Shown here piece after piece: positions 10,409-22,954 of a stretch of DNA of 64,000 nt (position 1 is its first letter; each line of letters begins with the position of its first letter). The stretch spans positions 1 to 64,000 of the forward strand of contig NZ_JAUYAW010000066.1 in assembly GCF_030693405.1 (NCBI RefSeq). Reading direction: 5' to 3'. The notes below the pieces were generated by a model. That model saw nothing but the letters and a program-made list of their open reading frames with translations, was not told the origin of the DNA and did no database searches. Both the position numbers and the translations under genes were made by a program. The DNA comes from Phenylobacterium sp. GTDB lineage: Bacteria; Pseudomonadota; Alphaproteobacteria; Caulobacterales; Caulobacteraceae.

Positions 10409-11340
10409 CCTTCATTCCCCCCAACGCCCTGGGACCCGTCGCCCGGGCCGGCGCCGGCGTCGGCCCGCGTCCCTCGGTCTCCTTCGAGTTCTCGCCGCCC
10501 AAGGGCCCCAAGAGCGAGGCCGCCCTTTGGGAGGCGATCCGCCGGCTTGAGCCGCTGAACCCCACCTTCGTGTCGGTGACCTATGGCGCCGGCGGCTCCA
10601 CCCGTGACCGCACCCACCGCACGGTGGTGCGGATGCTCAAGGAGACGACGCTCAAGCCCGCCGCCCACCTGACCTGTGTCGAGGCCAGCCGCGAGGAGGT
10701 GGACGAGGTCATCCGCGACTATTGGGAGGCCGGCATCCGCCACATCGTCGCCCTGCGCGGCGATCCGCCCGGTTCCCTGGGCGGCGCCTATACGCCGCGC
10801 GTGGACGGTTATCAGAACGCCACGGAGCTGACGGCCGGCATCCGCGCCATCGCGCCCTTCGATGTCAGCGTCGGCCTCTATCCGCAGATCCACCCGGAAA
10901 GCCCGTCGGTGGACCACGATATCGACGTGCTGAAGGCCAAGATCGACGCCGGCGCCACCCGAGCGATCACCAACTTCTTCTTCGATATCGACGGCTATCT
11001 GCGCTTCATCGACAAGATCCGGAAGGCCGGCGTCACCATCCCGATCCTGCCCGGCATCATGCCCGTTTCGAGCTTCGAGGGCCTGTCGACCATGTCCCAG
11101 CGGATCGGGGTGACCATCCCCGACTGGCTGTCCAATCTGTTCGAGGGCCTCGATCAGGACCCGGAGACCCGCAAGCTGGTCGCAGCCTCGGTGGCCACCG
11201 AAATGTGCGCAAGGCTGTCGGAGGAGGGGTTCTCCGACTTCCATTTCTACACTCTCAACCGCGCCGACCTCGTCTACGCCATCTGCCGGGTGCTCGGCGT
11301 GCGCGAGGCCAGTCCTCAACCCACTACGGAGGCCGCATGA
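10405..11340 (+). CDS. metF: 5,10-methylenetetrahydrofolate reductase
   Basis: A 311-residue FAD enzyme that makes 5-methyl-THF for methionine synthesis. Recognisable blocks: [17 protein letters not shown] (the catalytic Glu region), [39 protein letters not shown], and [16 protein letters not shown]. The start overlaps the stop of the upstream regulator gene (ATGA), and its own stop overlaps the metH N-terminal gene in the same way, so translation is coupled. Length is normal for bacterial MetF. Confidence 0.96.
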   Translation: MTFIPPNALGPVARAGAGVGPRPSVSFEFSPPKGPKSEAALWEAIRRLEPLNPTFVSVTYGAGGSTRDRTHRTVVRMLKETTLKPAAHLTCVEASREEVDEVIRDYWEAGIRHIVALRGDPPGSLGGAYTPRVDGYQNATELTAGIRAIAPFDVSVGLYPQIHPESPSVDHDIDVLKAKIDAGATRAITNFFFDIDGYLRFIDKIRKAGVTIPILPGIMPVSSFEGLSTMSQRIGVTIPDWLSNLFEGLDQDPETRKLVAASVATEMCARLSEEGFSDFHFYTLNRADLVYAICRVLGVREASPQPTTEAA

Positions 11341-12413
11341 CAAAGGTCCATCCCGGCCGCGCCGCGCGCATCGCTGCGCTCAAGGCCGCCGCCAAAGAGC
11401 GCATCCTGATCCTGGACGGCGCCTGGGGCGTCATGATCCAGAAGCGCAAGCTGGAAGAGGCTGACTATCGCGGCGACCGGTTCAAGAACCACCCCGTCGA
11501 CATGAAGGGCAATAACGACATCCTCTGCCTGACCCGGCCCGACATCATCGCCGACCTGCACGACCAGTATTTTGCGGCCGGCGCCGACATCTCTGAAACC
11601 AACACCTTTTCCGCCACGACGATCGCCCAGGCCGACTACGAGGCGGGCGAGGCGGTCTATGACATCAACTTCCAGGGCGCGCAGATCGCCCGCGAGGTGG
11701 CCGACCGCTGGACGGCGAAGGAGCCGGACAAGCCGCGCTTCGTGGCCGGCTCAGTGGGACCGCTCAACCGCATGCTGTCCATGTCCTCGGACGTGAACGA
11801 TCCCGGCGCGCGCACCGTTACCTTCGACCAGGTCTATGACGCCTATCGCCAGCAGATGATCGCCCTGCACGACGGGGGCGTGGACCTGTTCCTGATCGAG
11901 ACCATCACCGATACGCTGAACTGCAAGGCGGCCATCAAGGCGATCCTCGATCTTGAGGACGAGGGCTATGAGCCCCTGCCGATCTGGATTTCGGGCACCA
12001 TCACCGACCGCTCGGGCCGCACCCTGTCGGGCCAGACGGTGGAGGCCTTCTGGAACTCTGTGCGCCACGCCAAGCCCTTCGCCATCGGCCTGAACTGCGC
12101 GCTGGGCGCCGACCTCATGCGGCCGCATATCGCCGAGCTGGCGCGGATCGCCGACACGCTCGTCTCGGCCTATCCCAATGCCGGCCTGCCCAACGCCATG
12201 GGCGAGTATGACGAGAGCCCCGACCAGACCGGCCACCAGCTGCATGAATGGGCCAAGAGCGGTCTGGTCAACATCCTCGGCGGCTGTTGCGGGACGACGC
12301 CGGACCACATCCGCCACGTGGCCGACGAGGTCCGCGGCATGACCCCGCGCCAGCCCCCGGAGCGCGCCACGGCCCTGCGCCTGGCCGGGCTGGAGCCGTT
12401 CGAGCTGGCCTGA
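11337..12413 (+). CDS. metH: Methionine synthase, homocysteine-binding subunit (split MetH, N-terminal part)
   Basis: A 358-residue protein equal to the first domain of cobalamin-dependent methionine synthase. It is a homocysteine S-methyltransferase barrel. The three zinc ligands are in place: Cys254 (GLNCALG) and Cys317-Cys318 (GGCCGTT), each offset by 7 from E. coli MetH Cys247/310/311. The chain ends after this domain, with the folate, B12 and activation domains encoded separately at 12877. Together the two proteins give about 1239 residues, matching single-chain MetH. Its start overlaps the metF stop (ATGA) and its stop overlaps the next start (TGATG). Confidence 0.95.
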   Translation: MTKVHPGRAARIAALKAAAKERILILDGAWGVMIQKRKLEEADYRGDRFKNHPVDMKGNNDILCLTRPDIIADLHDQYFAAGADISETNTFSATTIAQADYEAGEAVYDINFQGAQIAREVADRWTAKEPDKPRFVAGSVGPLNRMLSMSSDVNDPGARTVTFDQVYDAYRQQMIALHDGGVDLFLIETITDTLNCKAAIKAILDLEDEGYEPLPIWISGTITDRSGRTLSGQTVEAFWNSVRHAKPFAIGLNCALGADLMRPHIAELARIADTLVSAYPNAGLPNAMGEYDESPDQTGHQLHEWAKSGLVNILGGCCGTTPDHIRHVADEVRGMTPRQPPERATALRLAGLEPFELA

Positions 12414-12876
12414 TGAAGGCGCCCAACTGGTATCCGGCGTGGCGGGAGTCGGCGCTCAGCGACCTCGTCGCGCAAACGGAGCATTTGAAAGAAGCCTATC
12501 GCTGGGGGTCCTGGGAGCGGTTCGACTGCGATCTCAGCGCCGGGTCCCTCATCATGTCCGATGGCGGCGCGACCAGGGTCGTGGCCGACGTCCAGGTGGT
12601 CGGCTCTGTCGGCCCAGAGGACTGGCTCTGGTCGTGGGCCAATTCCAGCCTGGACGAAAATGGATGGCGTGATCTGCTTCAGGTCCGCGCCTTTGGCCTC
12701 GAACACGGCATCGAAGACCTGACCACGGAAAGTCTCGTGGATGAGGACCTCAACGGTTTCGGCTGGTACATGACCGCCGTCGCCGCCCGGGTTCTCGGCT
12801 GTGTGGGGTCGTACCGGCCCCCCACCGACCACGGCGGGCTCTTCCTGATCTGTCGTTCTATTGGATACGTAAGCTG

Positions 12877-12877
<1 letters not shown>
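12413..12877 (+). CDS. DUF6882-like protein between the two metH genes
   Basis: A 154-residue soluble protein with no signal peptide. The region [20 protein letters not shown] followed by [10 protein letters not shown] and a late GSYRPP segment matches what I know of DUF6882, whose members have the W-W-WAN-S pattern and no known function. It begins with a TGATG overlap with metH part 1 and ends with a TGATG overlap with metH part 2, so it is translated in step with both. Base composition is somewhat less GC-biased at wobble sites than its neighbours, so it may be a later insertion. Whether it assists the split synthase is unknown. The family assignment is from memory of motifs. Confidence 0.7.
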
Positions 12878-15522
<2,645 letters not shown>

Positions 15523-15539
15523 ACAGCTGGGAGGCCCTG

Positions 15540-15845
15540 ATGGCTGACATTGACGACAAGACGGCTGCCGAGGCCTTCCGCCGACTGGTCAGCCATCTGC
15601 AGATGCGCGACGACGCCCAGAATGTCGACCTGATGGGTCTGGCGGGGTTCTGCCGCAACTGCCTGGCCGACTGGGTCAGCGAAGCCTCTGACGGCGCCCT
15701 CGATCGCCAGGCCGCCCGCCACGCCGTCTACGGCATGCCCTATGAAGACTGGAAGGCCCGCCAGCCTGAGGCCACGGCGGAGCAACTGGCGCGGATGGAC
15801 GCCAGCCTGGCGCTCAACGAGAAGCTCCGGTCCCAGGCCGGTTGA
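15540..15845 (+). CDS. DUF1244 domain protein
   Basis: A 101-residue soluble protein starting MADIDDKTAAEAFRRL, with GGGAGG just upstream and 17 bases after metH. The family hallmark is the Cys pair in FCRNCLADWVSEAS around residues 40-53, followed by YGMPYEDWKARQ. DUF1244 proteins are small helical dimers of unknown function, widespread in alphaproteobacteria. The short spacing suggests it is the last gene of the methionine operon, although its function need not be related. Confidence 0.9.
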   Translation: MADIDDKTAAEAFRRLVSHLQMRDDAQNVDLMGLAGFCRNCLADWVSEASDGALDRQAARHAVYGMPYEDWKARQPEATAEQLARMDASLALNEKLRSQAG

Positions 15846-15949
15846 AACCCGGGCGAGCCGTCCATCTCGCCACCACCTTGGCCTTGACGCGTTGAACCCC
15901 TCGGAATGCCCGGTCGTAGAGGCGGCGGGCGCTGTGACGGAGGTTCGAC

Positions 15950-16393
15950 TTGCCACCCTTGACCCACACTGCGGCCTTGGCCGCCGCCCTTGTCGGGCTT
16001 GCCGCCTGCTCGACCGAGCGGGCGGCTGAGGCCGATCCCTATGCGGGGCTCAGCGAAGCCGTGCGCGGCTGGCGTCTGGACCTTGTGGCCTCGCCGGGCT
16101 GCCCGGCCCCGGCGCCTGAGGCGGGCGTGGAAGGCCCTGGCGCCCGGGAAGGCTGCCGCAGCTTCGCCGAGACCTGCAAGGTTGAGGCGCCGCTGACCGA
16201 TGCCGAGCGGGCGACCGGCGTCCGGGCCAAGGCCCTGGTCGGCCTGCGGTGGGAGGCCTGGAACCCCGAGACCTCGGAGTTCCGAAACGCCTCGGCCGCC
16301 GCCTACTTCACCCGTAGCGGGGATACCTGGGCCCGCACCGAGGCGCCGCCGGTCAATCTCAGCACCTGCCAGCCCTTCGCTGCGGCGGACTGA
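15950..16393 (+). CDS. Hypothetical lipoprotein
   Basis: A 147-residue protein starting at TTG 15950, with GGAGG six bases upstream. The short signal sequence ends LVGLAAC, a lipobox, so the mature protein is probably lipid-anchored. It has several Cys residues (CPAPA, GCRSF, TCKVEA, LSTCQP) that could form disulfides in the periplasm. I do not recognise a family. It ends just before a strong hairpin shared with the convergent TonB-dependent receptor gene. Confidence 0.65.
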   Translation: MPPLTHTAALAAALVGLAACSTERAAEADPYAGLSEAVRGWRLDLVASPGCPAPAPEAGVEGPGAREGCRSFAETCKVEAPLTDAERATGVRAKALVGLRWEAWNPETSEFRNASAAAYFTRSGDTWARTEAPPVNLSTCQPFAAAD

Positions 16394-16401
16394 ACAGAAA
16401 A

Positions 16402-16427
16402 GGGGCGGCGCCTTGCGGCGCCGCCCC
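16402..16427. terminator. Bidirectional intrinsic terminator
   Basis: GGGGCGGCGCC and GGCGCCGCCCC pair over a four-base loop. On the minus strand the stem is followed by TTTTC, so it mainly ends the TonB-dependent receptor transcript; on the plus strand it follows the lipoprotein gene. Confidence 0.75.
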
Positions 16428-16453
16428 CGATCCGTCGTCCGTGACGCCTGCGC

Positions 16454-19345
16454 CTAGAAGCGCTTGGTCACGTTCACCTTGAAGTGACGGCCGTAGGGAT
16501 TGGCCGTGAAGGGGTCGTAGGACAGGTCCAGCCGGGCGAACGGCGGGTCCTGGTCGAACATGTTGATCACCGAGGCGCTGACCGTGGTGTCCCAGGGCAG
16601 GAAGACCCGGTAGGCCAGATCGGTGGTCACGAACGCGTCGATCTTCTGGCCCGACTGGTTGGTGGCGAAGGTCGCCGAACCGGCCCGGGTGTCGATCATG
16701 TTGTCCACATAGCGGAGGGTCGCCCGCACATTGTGGATGTCGCGGTTGTACTCGGCGAAGAAGGTGCCCTTCCACTGCGGCTGCGAGCCGTAGCCGAGGT
16801 AATCCATCGTGCCGACATAGTCAGTGGCTTCCGCCACGGCCACGCCTTCGATGGTGTTGGCGTCGACTTGGTACTCGATCACATAGGTCAGGTCCGCGCC
16901 GAAGTTCATGTCGCCGCCCAGAACGTCCCGAGCCCGATAGGAGGCCGAGAAGTCCAGACCGCTGGTCTTCACGTCCGGACCGTTCACGAAGTTGATGCGG
17001 ACGCGGTTGATCGCGGTCGCGCCGCAGGCCCCGGTGAAGGTGACCCGCGAGAGCAGCGGGGCGAAGGCCGGGTTGGCGCAGTTGTTCGCGCCGGTGGCGC
17101 CGGTCGGGAACAGGGCGTTGACGATGTCGGAGCCGGACTCGTTGTCGATCGGACCTTCGAAGTCGAAGCTCCAGTAATCGACCGAGGCGCGGAAGTCGCC
17201 GAAGTCGAACAGGGCGCCCAGGTTCAGCGTGATCGCCTCTTCCGGCGCTAGGTTCGGGTTGCCGAAGGTGTCATAGGCCCGATAGCCGCCAGCCGCGGTG
17301 GTGTAGGCGAGGTTGGTGGTCGAGGCCGGGCTGATCTGGGTGGTCGGCGGCGCGCGGAAGGTGGAGCCCGCCGAGGCGCGGAAGGCCAGCCAGTCGGTCG
17401 CCTGATAGCGCAGGGCGATCTTCGGGTTGGTGGTCGAGCCGACATTGCCGCCGTAGTCCTCGTAACGCACGGCGAGCGTGGCGTTCAGGCTGTCGGTGAT
17501 CGGCACGGCCATTTCGCCGAAGAACGAGATGACCGACTGGTCGAGGTCATAGTCGGGCAGGGCGCCGAAGAAGGTGAAGGGCCCATTCTGCGCCACGCAG
17601 GTGGCCGCCGGGTTGACCGAGGAGTCCGCGCAGGGGTTCACCGCGATGTTGGTGAAGTCGCTGTTCTGACGCTCCAGGCCCGACCAGCGGTACTGCGTAC
17701 CGGCGGCCCAGCCGATCTGACCGGCGCCGAAATCGATCGGCAGGCGGCCGTTGAACACCAGGTCGGCGGTGTAGAGCTGCGAGCGGATGTCGTAGGCGTA
17801 TTCCTCGAAGATGTAGTCGAGGACTTCACGGCTGTTGGCGGTGCCGGCGACGAAGTTCGGGTTGGTGCGGCCGTCGACCGCATTGCCCGAGGTGCCCGAC
17901 GAGAAGGGGTTGAACCAGAGGCAGCCATTGGCGCCGGGCGTGGAGCCCGTGCAGTTGGCGCCGCCCAGACCGCGCAGCGCCTGCTGCAGGCGACCGACCA
18001 GGATGTCCGGCGTGGCGATGGAGCTCCAGTTGTCCATGTAGGTCATGGACGCATCCCAGCCGATGCCGCCGCCGAACTCGAACTCGCCCTTCAGGCCAGC
18101 CGAGACGCGATAGGCGTCGAAGCGACGCTTGTCTTCCTTGCCGCCGCCGCCGAACAGGTCGTTGCCGTCCGCGCCGATCGGACGCCAGGCCACCGAGGTG
18201 AACAGGCCCGCGGTCGCCGCCGAGGCGGGGATCTGGCCGGGGTTGGTGGCCAGCAGGGCCTGCAGACCCGGGTTGTTGCCGGGGATGAAGTAGCCGTTGC
18301 CCTGGATCTTGGTCGACAGCGCCGAGGAGGGGAAGTTGTTCGGCGGATAGGAGGGCGAGGAGTTCTCAGCCGACACGTCATGGCCGGCATAGAGGACTTC
18401 GGCGTGGAAGGTGGTCGTGTCGGTGACGTCGAAGTTGAATTCGCCGTACAGCTGCCAGTAGTCCTCTTCCTCAACCAGGTTGTTGAAGCCGATATATTGG
18501 AACTGGCAGAGCGTGCCGACCTGCGGACCCGAGATCACGTTACAGGCCGGGTCAACGACGGGGTTGGTGTAGGTGAAGCCGCCGTTGGCGCTCGAGAGGT
18601 ACAGGCCCGGGTTGCCGAAGGAGGACCAGCCGCCCTGCGGGTTCTCGGCGAAGGAGCGGACCGCGAAGTCCCGCTCGACCGTGGGCAGTTCCGAACGGTG
18701 GCGATAACCGCCGCTCAGCAGCAGGCTCGAGCGGTCATTGGTGAAGCCGTAGGTCAGGCTGGCGTTGTAGTCGCCGTCCGAGCCGTCGACATAGGTGTAG
18801 CCGCCCTGCAGCTCGAGGCCGCTGAAGTTCTTGCGGGTGATGAAGTTGATCACGCCGCCGATGGCGTCGGAGCCGTAGGTGGCGGCCGCGCCGTCCTTCA
18901 GCACTTCGACCCGGCCGATGGCTGACTGGGGCAGGAGGTTGGTGTCGACGAAGATCGAGCCGGGCGAGGTCGCCATGCGGCGGCCGTTGAACAGCACCAG
19001 GGTCCGCTCGGCGCCCAGGCCGCGGAGGTTGGCGCTGCCGACGCCCGTGGTCTGACCGGCGCCGAACTGGTTGGATTCACCCACCGCGCCCTGCACGGCC
19101 GGGATCGACTTGATCAGGTCCACCGTCGAGGGCGACCCCTGCTTCTGGAGTTCGTCGGCGCCGATGACGTTCACCGGCAGGGCGGCGTCCTCGGGCGTAC
19201 CGGCGATGAAGGAGCCGGTGACGACCACTTCTTCCACCATGGCGGGCGCGTCGGCGCCCGAAGTCTGGGCCGCAGCGGAACCGGCCGAGAGGGCCGTGGC
19301 GACGGCGAGGACCGAAGCGGTCACCAGATAATGCGAGCTTCTCAT
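16454..19345 (-). CDS. TonB-dependent receptor (first of a tandem pair)
   Basis: A 963-residue outer-membrane transporter. A signal peptide is cleaved near SAAAQ; the TonB box is EEVVVTG around residue 39, followed by the plug domain (VNVIGADELQKQGSPSTVDLI, NLRGLGAERTLVLFNGRRM, EVLKDGAAATYGSDAIGGVIN). The rest is a beta barrel ending in Phe (VNVTKRF), as outer-membrane proteins do. Extracellular loops carry paired Cys residues (PACNVIS...GTLCQF; GGANCTGS...GCLW). The substrate is unknown. RBS GGGGAAACG precedes the ATG. It is closely similar to the receptor at 19881, with the same gene order of motifs and a related leader, pointing to tandem duplication. Confidence 0.95.
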   Translation of the reverse strand: MRSSHYLVTASVLAVATALSAGSAAAQTSGADAPAMVEEVVVTGSFIAGTPEDAALPVNVIGADELQKQGSPSTVDLIKSIPAVQGAVGESNQFGAGQTTGVGSANLRGLGAERTLVLFNGRRMATSPGSIFVDTNLLPQSAIGRVEVLKDGAAATYGSDAIGGVINFITRKNFSGLELQGGYTYVDGSDGDYNASLTYGFTNDRSSLLLSGGYRHRSELPTVERDFAVRSFAENPQGGWSSFGNPGLYLSSANGGFTYTNPVVDPACNVISGPQVGTLCQFQYIGFNNLVEEEDYWQLYGEFNFDVTDTTTFHAEVLYAGHDVSAENSSPSYPPNNFPSSALSTKIQGNGYFIPGNNPGLQALLATNPGQIPASAATAGLFTSVAWRPIGADGNDLFGGGGKEDKRRFDAYRVSAGLKGEFEFGGGIGWDASMTYMDNWSSIATPDILVGRLQQALRGLGGANCTGSTPGANGCLWFNPFSSGTSGNAVDGRTNPNFVAGTANSREVLDYIFEEYAYDIRSQLYTADLVFNGRLPIDFGAGQIGWAAGTQYRWSGLERQNSDFTNIAVNPCADSSVNPAATCVAQNGPFTFFGALPDYDLDQSVISFFGEMAVPITDSLNATLAVRYEDYGGNVGSTTNPKIALRYQATDWLAFRASAGSTFRAPPTTQISPASTTNLAYTTAAGGYRAYDTFGNPNLAPEEAITLNLGALFDFGDFRASVDYWSFDFEGPIDNESGSDIVNALFPTGATGANNCANPAFAPLLSRVTFTGACGATAINRVRINFVNGPDVKTSGLDFSASYRARDVLGGDMNFGADLTYVIEYQVDANTIEGVAVAEATDYVGTMDYLGYGSQPQWKGTFFAEYNRDIHNVRATLRYVDNMIDTRAGSATFATNQSGQKIDAFVTTDLAYRVFLPWDTTVSASVINMFDQDPPFARLDLSYDPFTANPYGRHFKVNVTKRF

Positions 19346-19397
19346 GCGTTTCCCCGTTTTGCTTAATTAATAGGCATTGCGATCAAATCTGACCGCG
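19346..19397 (-). promoter_or_regulatory. Conserved start-proximal leader block, receptor 1
   Basis: Reading towards the start codon, the minus strand has TTTGATC, then ATGC, then TTAATTAA, then GGGGAAACG just before the ATG. The equivalent block at 22902-22954 shares TTTGATC, ATGC, TTAA and GGGGAAACG in the same order. The last element acts as the ribosome binding site. Confidence 0.6.
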
Positions 19398-19830
19398 AGG
19401 GGGCTTAGTGGCGGACTTGAGCGGCAGAAATCAAGGTTCTTCGTCAGCGGGGAAAGAAACGGCGCGGCGAGAAAAAGTCTAAAGTGACAAAAAGCCGGCT
19501 GGAACCCTGTATATAAAACGACGGTAGGTCAAATATGGCGTCGGCCTTCGCCGGGGCGGCAAAAATTCCGCAAAAAAAACAGCAGCCGACATTCTTACAA
19601 GCCGTCAAAATAAGGCCCGACGCTAAACTGTCGCAAAGAGGCCACACCCCGGCAAAATTTCGTCGGCGGCCTGGGTCGGGGCCCTCACGGGGCGGCAGGC
19701 GGCCCGCCTGACGACATACTGAGCCGTATAGGACTGATTGATTCCGATATTTGAAAAGGGGCCGTGGCACGGCGAAGCCCAGAACCAGGCTGGGAACGGC
19801 GTCCGCCTGGCAGACCGTCGGCGACAAAAA
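19398..19830 (-). promoter_or_regulatory. AT-rich leader/promoter region of receptor 1
   Basis: This gene-free region is visibly AT-richer than its surroundings. At 19614-19649 it holds a block that on the minus strand reads GGGTGTGGCC, five bases, GCGACAG, nine bases, GGGCC. The same block with one base difference in spacing is found at 23165-23201 in front of receptor 2, at nearly the same distance from the start codon (about 264-304 bases in both). This suggests a shared promoter or activator site and a long 5' leader. A 127-residue reading frame on the minus strand here lacks any recognisable feature and I reject it. Confidence 0.6.
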
Positions 19831-19855
19831 AGGGGCGGCCCCGAGAGGCCGCCCC
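19825..19855 (-). terminator. Intrinsic terminator of receptor 2 gene
   Basis: On the minus strand GGGGCGGCC and GGCCGCCCC pair over a six-base loop and are followed by TTTTTT, 26 bases after the receptor stop codon. Confidence 0.9.
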
Positions 19856-19880
19856 TTCAGTCGTTCTGATGTATCTGAGA

Positions 19881-22800
19881 TCAGAATTTCTTGCGCAGGC
19901 CGATCTTGAAGTTACGGCCGTACACATTCCCGATCGCCGGGTCGTACGAATACTCGATCCGCGAGGCGGACGGATCTTCGTCGGTCACGTTGAGGATCGA
20001 GGCGGTCAGGGTGGTGTCCCAGGGCAGGAACACGCGGTAGGTGAGGTCCAGGGTCGTGAACGCATCCACTTCCTGGCCGAAGGTCACCAGCTGGCAGCCC
20101 GTGGTGGAGGCCGCATTGGCCACCGTGCAGGGAACGGCCGAGAAGCCGGTGTTGACCACGGTGGGGCCGCGGTTGTCGGTGACGCCGTCGATATGGTTGA
20201 TCGTGGCGCGGACATTGTGCGGACCGTTGTCGTACTCGGCATAGAAGGCGCCGCGCCATTCCGGGATGGTGCCCGGCAGGCGGTCGTAGTTTGCGAAGCC
20301 GACGGCCTCATAGGAGGGCGTGATGGTCACGCCGTTCACGATGAAGGCGTCCTGTTCGTATTCCAGGACATAGCTGACGGTGCCGTGCAGGCTCAGACGG
20401 CCGCCGAACACGTCGCCCGGATAGGAATAGTCCAGGGTGGCGTCGATTCCGGAGGTCTTGAGCTCGGGTCCGTTGACCAGGTCCGACCGCACCCGCGAGA
20501 TGTCCGACCCCATGGTCACGCCCTGAACGCAGGCGTTGTTGTTGGAGAAGGTCACGAGGTAGCGCAGCGGGTCGGCGCAGTTGACCAGCTGGGCGCCGTT
20601 GCCGGGGCCGTTGGCGACACGGTTGGCGACCACATTGGCCGGCACCCGGACGATCTGATCCTCGAGCTTGATGCTCCAGTAGTCGACCATGGCCCGCACA
20701 TCGCCGAAGTCGAACAGGGCGCCGATGCTGTAGGTCAGCGCCTGTTCCGGACCGATGGCCGAGTTGCCGAAGGCGTCCACAGACTTGAAGGCGTTGCCCG
20801 CGGCCTGGATGCCCGACAGGCCCGTCGCGCCGCCGGGAGCCCGGTCGGTGGGAGTCGGGCCGCGGAAGGTGGTGCCCACCGAACCGCGCATGGAGAACCA
20901 GTCGGTGGCGTCCCACTTCATCGACAGCTTCGGGTTGGTCGTCGAGCCGGTCTCGCCGCCGTAGTCCTCGAAGCGCAGCGCCAGGGCGGCGTTGAGGTTG
21001 TCGAGGATCGGCAGGTTCATCTCGCCGAACACCGCGTAGATCGACTCATCCACATAGTAGGGCTGGGACTGGCCCAGGAACATGTAGGGGCCGGTCTGGA
21101 TCGCGCAGCTCGTGTCCCCAGGGACCGGGCAGGGCGTGATGTTGCGGTCGTAGAAGTTGCTGCCGAGGCGGCGGGTCTGTTCGGACGAGCGCCACTGGGC
21201 GCCGGCCGCCCAGTTCACGACGCCGCCGGGCAGTTCGAAGCCCGTCGTGCCGTTGAACACCAGGTCGACCACGTAGAGCTCGTTGGTGGTCTCGCCGATC
21301 TGGTCGTCATAGAGCCAGCGCGCGAGCGCCGGGCTGTTGGCCTGGGCCGGGTTGTAGGTCGGGTTGGTCCCGCCCAGCATCGGGTTGCCGGGATAGGCGG
21401 TGGAGAAGGGGTTCAGCCACTCGCAGCCGTTGGCGCCCGGCGTGGCGCCGGTGCAGTTCGGGCCGCCCAGGCCACGCAGGGCGAGGTCCAGACGGTTGAT
21501 CAGGATGTCGCGCGTCACGCCATAGGCCTGGTTGCGCGAATAGGTGAAGGCCAGATCCCAGCCGATGCCGCCGGCGACATCGAATTCGCCCTTCAGACCG
21601 GTGGCGATGCGGAACAGCTCGTAGGAGCGCTCGCCCTTCTGACCGTCATAGCCAAAGGCGGGGTTGCCGCCGCTGGCGAACGGACGCCACAGAGTCAACT
21701 GCAGGCCCGAAGTCGGCACCGCGGCATAGGCGCCGGCCGCCGCCGCCGAGGCGAAGATCTGCGGGTTGGCCGCCAGGAAGGCCTGGACGTAGGGGTTCGA
21801 CTTGGGCGCGAAATACTGGGTGCTGCCCGGACCGAACGGTCCCTGCGTCGGGGGATAGGACGGCGAGTAGCCGATGTTGGGCACGTCAGTCTTGGAGTAC
21901 ATGCCCTCGAGGAAGAACTCGACGGTGTCGGTCAGGTCGAAGTTCAGCTCCCCGTACAGCTGATAGCGGTCGGTCTCTTCGATCAGGTTGGCGAAGGGGA
22001 CATAGCTGTAATAGCAGGCCGGCAGCTGGCTGGCGCCAGACTGATAGACGCCCTGATAGCCGCCCACCGCGCCGCAGCTGGCTTCACGGATCGAACCCAC
22101 GGCGTCGCCGTAGTTCGGGTCAGGCGTGCCCGGGATGGTGGGCAGGTCGACGCCGAGGCGCGCGACATAGAAGCCGGGGTTCGACAGGAAGGACCAGCCA
22201 CTCGGATTGGTGGTGTAGTCCTGATAGGTCCAGTCGCGCTCCTGGGTGTCGAGCTCGGAGCGATGCTGATAGCCGGCCGCGATGAAGGCGCTGCCGCGTT
22301 CACCCTGCCAGCCCCAGGCGGCGCTCATATTGTACTCGCCGTCCGAGCCGTCGACGTACCGATATTCGCCCGACACTTCGAAGCCCGAGAAGGTCTTCTT
22401 GGTGATGAAGTTGATCACCCCGCCGATGGCGTCGGAGCCGTAGGTCGCGGCCGCGCCGTCCTTCAGCAGCTCCACCCGGCCAATGGCGGCCGTGGGGATC
22501 AGGTTGGTGTCGACGCCGGTCAGCGGGTCCGTCGACATGAAGCGACGGCCATTGAACAGCACCAGGGTCCGCTGCGGGCCCAGGCCGCGCATGTTGATCG
22601 AGCCCGCGCCGATGGCGCCCTGGGCCGAGGTCGCGAACTGGTTGGAGTCCCCCAGGACCGGACCGCTGATGGTCAGCGACTTGATCAGTTCCGTCGTCGA
22701 CGGCGAGCCCTGCTTTTCCAGTTCCGCGGCGCTGATCACGTCCACCGGCAGGGCGGCGTTTTCGGGCGTGCCGGCGATGAACGAGCCGGTGACGACGATT

Positions 22801-22901
22801 TCCTCGACTTCAGTCTGGGCCGAAGCCTGACCCGCCGCGAGGCTGAGGGCGAGGGCGACAGCCGCGGTCGAGACCGTCGACAAGTATTTTGAACTCCTCA
22901 C
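19881..22901 (-). CDS. TonB-dependent receptor (second of a tandem pair)
   Basis: A 1006-residue outer-membrane receptor starting at GTG 22901 (MRSSKYLSTVS). The signal peptide is cleaved near QASAQ; the TonB box VEEIVVTG lies around residue 33; the plug (AAELEKQGSPSTTELIKSL, NMRGLGPQRTLVLFNGRRF, ELLKDGAAATYGSDAIGGVIN) and a long barrel end in KKF. Loop Cys pairs resemble those of receptor 1 (GGPNCTGATPGANGCEW). The strong match over the plug and several barrel strands shows the two are paralogues, but the loops differ, so they probably take up different ligands. It has its own terminator, and the two genes need not be co-transcribed. Confidence 0.95.
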   Translation of the reverse strand: MRSSKYLSTVSTAAVALALSLAAGQASAQTEVEEIVVTGSFIAGTPENAALPVDVISAAELEKQGSPSTTELIKSLTISGPVLGDSNQFATSAQGAIGAGSINMRGLGPQRTLVLFNGRRFMSTDPLTGVDTNLIPTAAIGRVELLKDGAAATYGSDAIGGVINFITKKTFSGFEVSGEYRYVDGSDGEYNMSAAWGWQGERGSAFIAAGYQHRSELDTQERDWTYQDYTTNPSGWSFLSNPGFYVARLGVDLPTIPGTPDPNYGDAVGSIREASCGAVGGYQGVYQSGASQLPACYYSYVPFANLIEETDRYQLYGELNFDLTDTVEFFLEGMYSKTDVPNIGYSPSYPPTQGPFGPGSTQYFAPKSNPYVQAFLAANPQIFASAAAAGAYAAVPTSGLQLTLWRPFASGGNPAFGYDGQKGERSYELFRIATGLKGEFDVAGGIGWDLAFTYSRNQAYGVTRDILINRLDLALRGLGGPNCTGATPGANGCEWLNPFSTAYPGNPMLGGTNPTYNPAQANSPALARWLYDDQIGETTNELYVVDLVFNGTTGFELPGGVVNWAAGAQWRSSEQTRRLGSNFYDRNITPCPVPGDTSCAIQTGPYMFLGQSQPYYVDESIYAVFGEMNLPILDNLNAALALRFEDYGGETGSTTNPKLSMKWDATDWFSMRGSVGTTFRGPTPTDRAPGGATGLSGIQAAGNAFKSVDAFGNSAIGPEQALTYSIGALFDFGDVRAMVDYWSIKLEDQIVRVPANVVANRVANGPGNGAQLVNCADPLRYLVTFSNNNACVQGVTMGSDISRVRSDLVNGPELKTSGIDATLDYSYPGDVFGGRLSLHGTVSYVLEYEQDAFIVNGVTITPSYEAVGFANYDRLPGTIPEWRGAFYAEYDNGPHNVRATINHIDGVTDNRGPTVVNTGFSAVPCTVANAASTTGCQLVTFGQEVDAFTTLDLTYRVFLPWDTTLTASILNVTDEDPSASRIEYSYDPAIGNVYGRNFKIGLRKKF

Positions 22902-22954
22902 ACGTTTCCCCTTTGAGTTTAAGAAGCATCTTGGATCAAAACCGATCCGATGCC
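22902..22954 (-). promoter_or_regulatory. Conserved start-proximal leader block, receptor 2
   Basis: On the minus strand: TTTTGATC, ATGC, TTAA, GGGGAAACG, directly before the GTG start. The order and spacing match the block in front of receptor 1. Confidence 0.6.

Noticed and set aside
19444-19827. 127-residue reading frame on the minus strand between the two receptors
   Set aside because: It lies in an AT-rich leader region that holds the shared promoter-like element, has no ribosome site or recognisable domain, and runs into the terminator of receptor 2.
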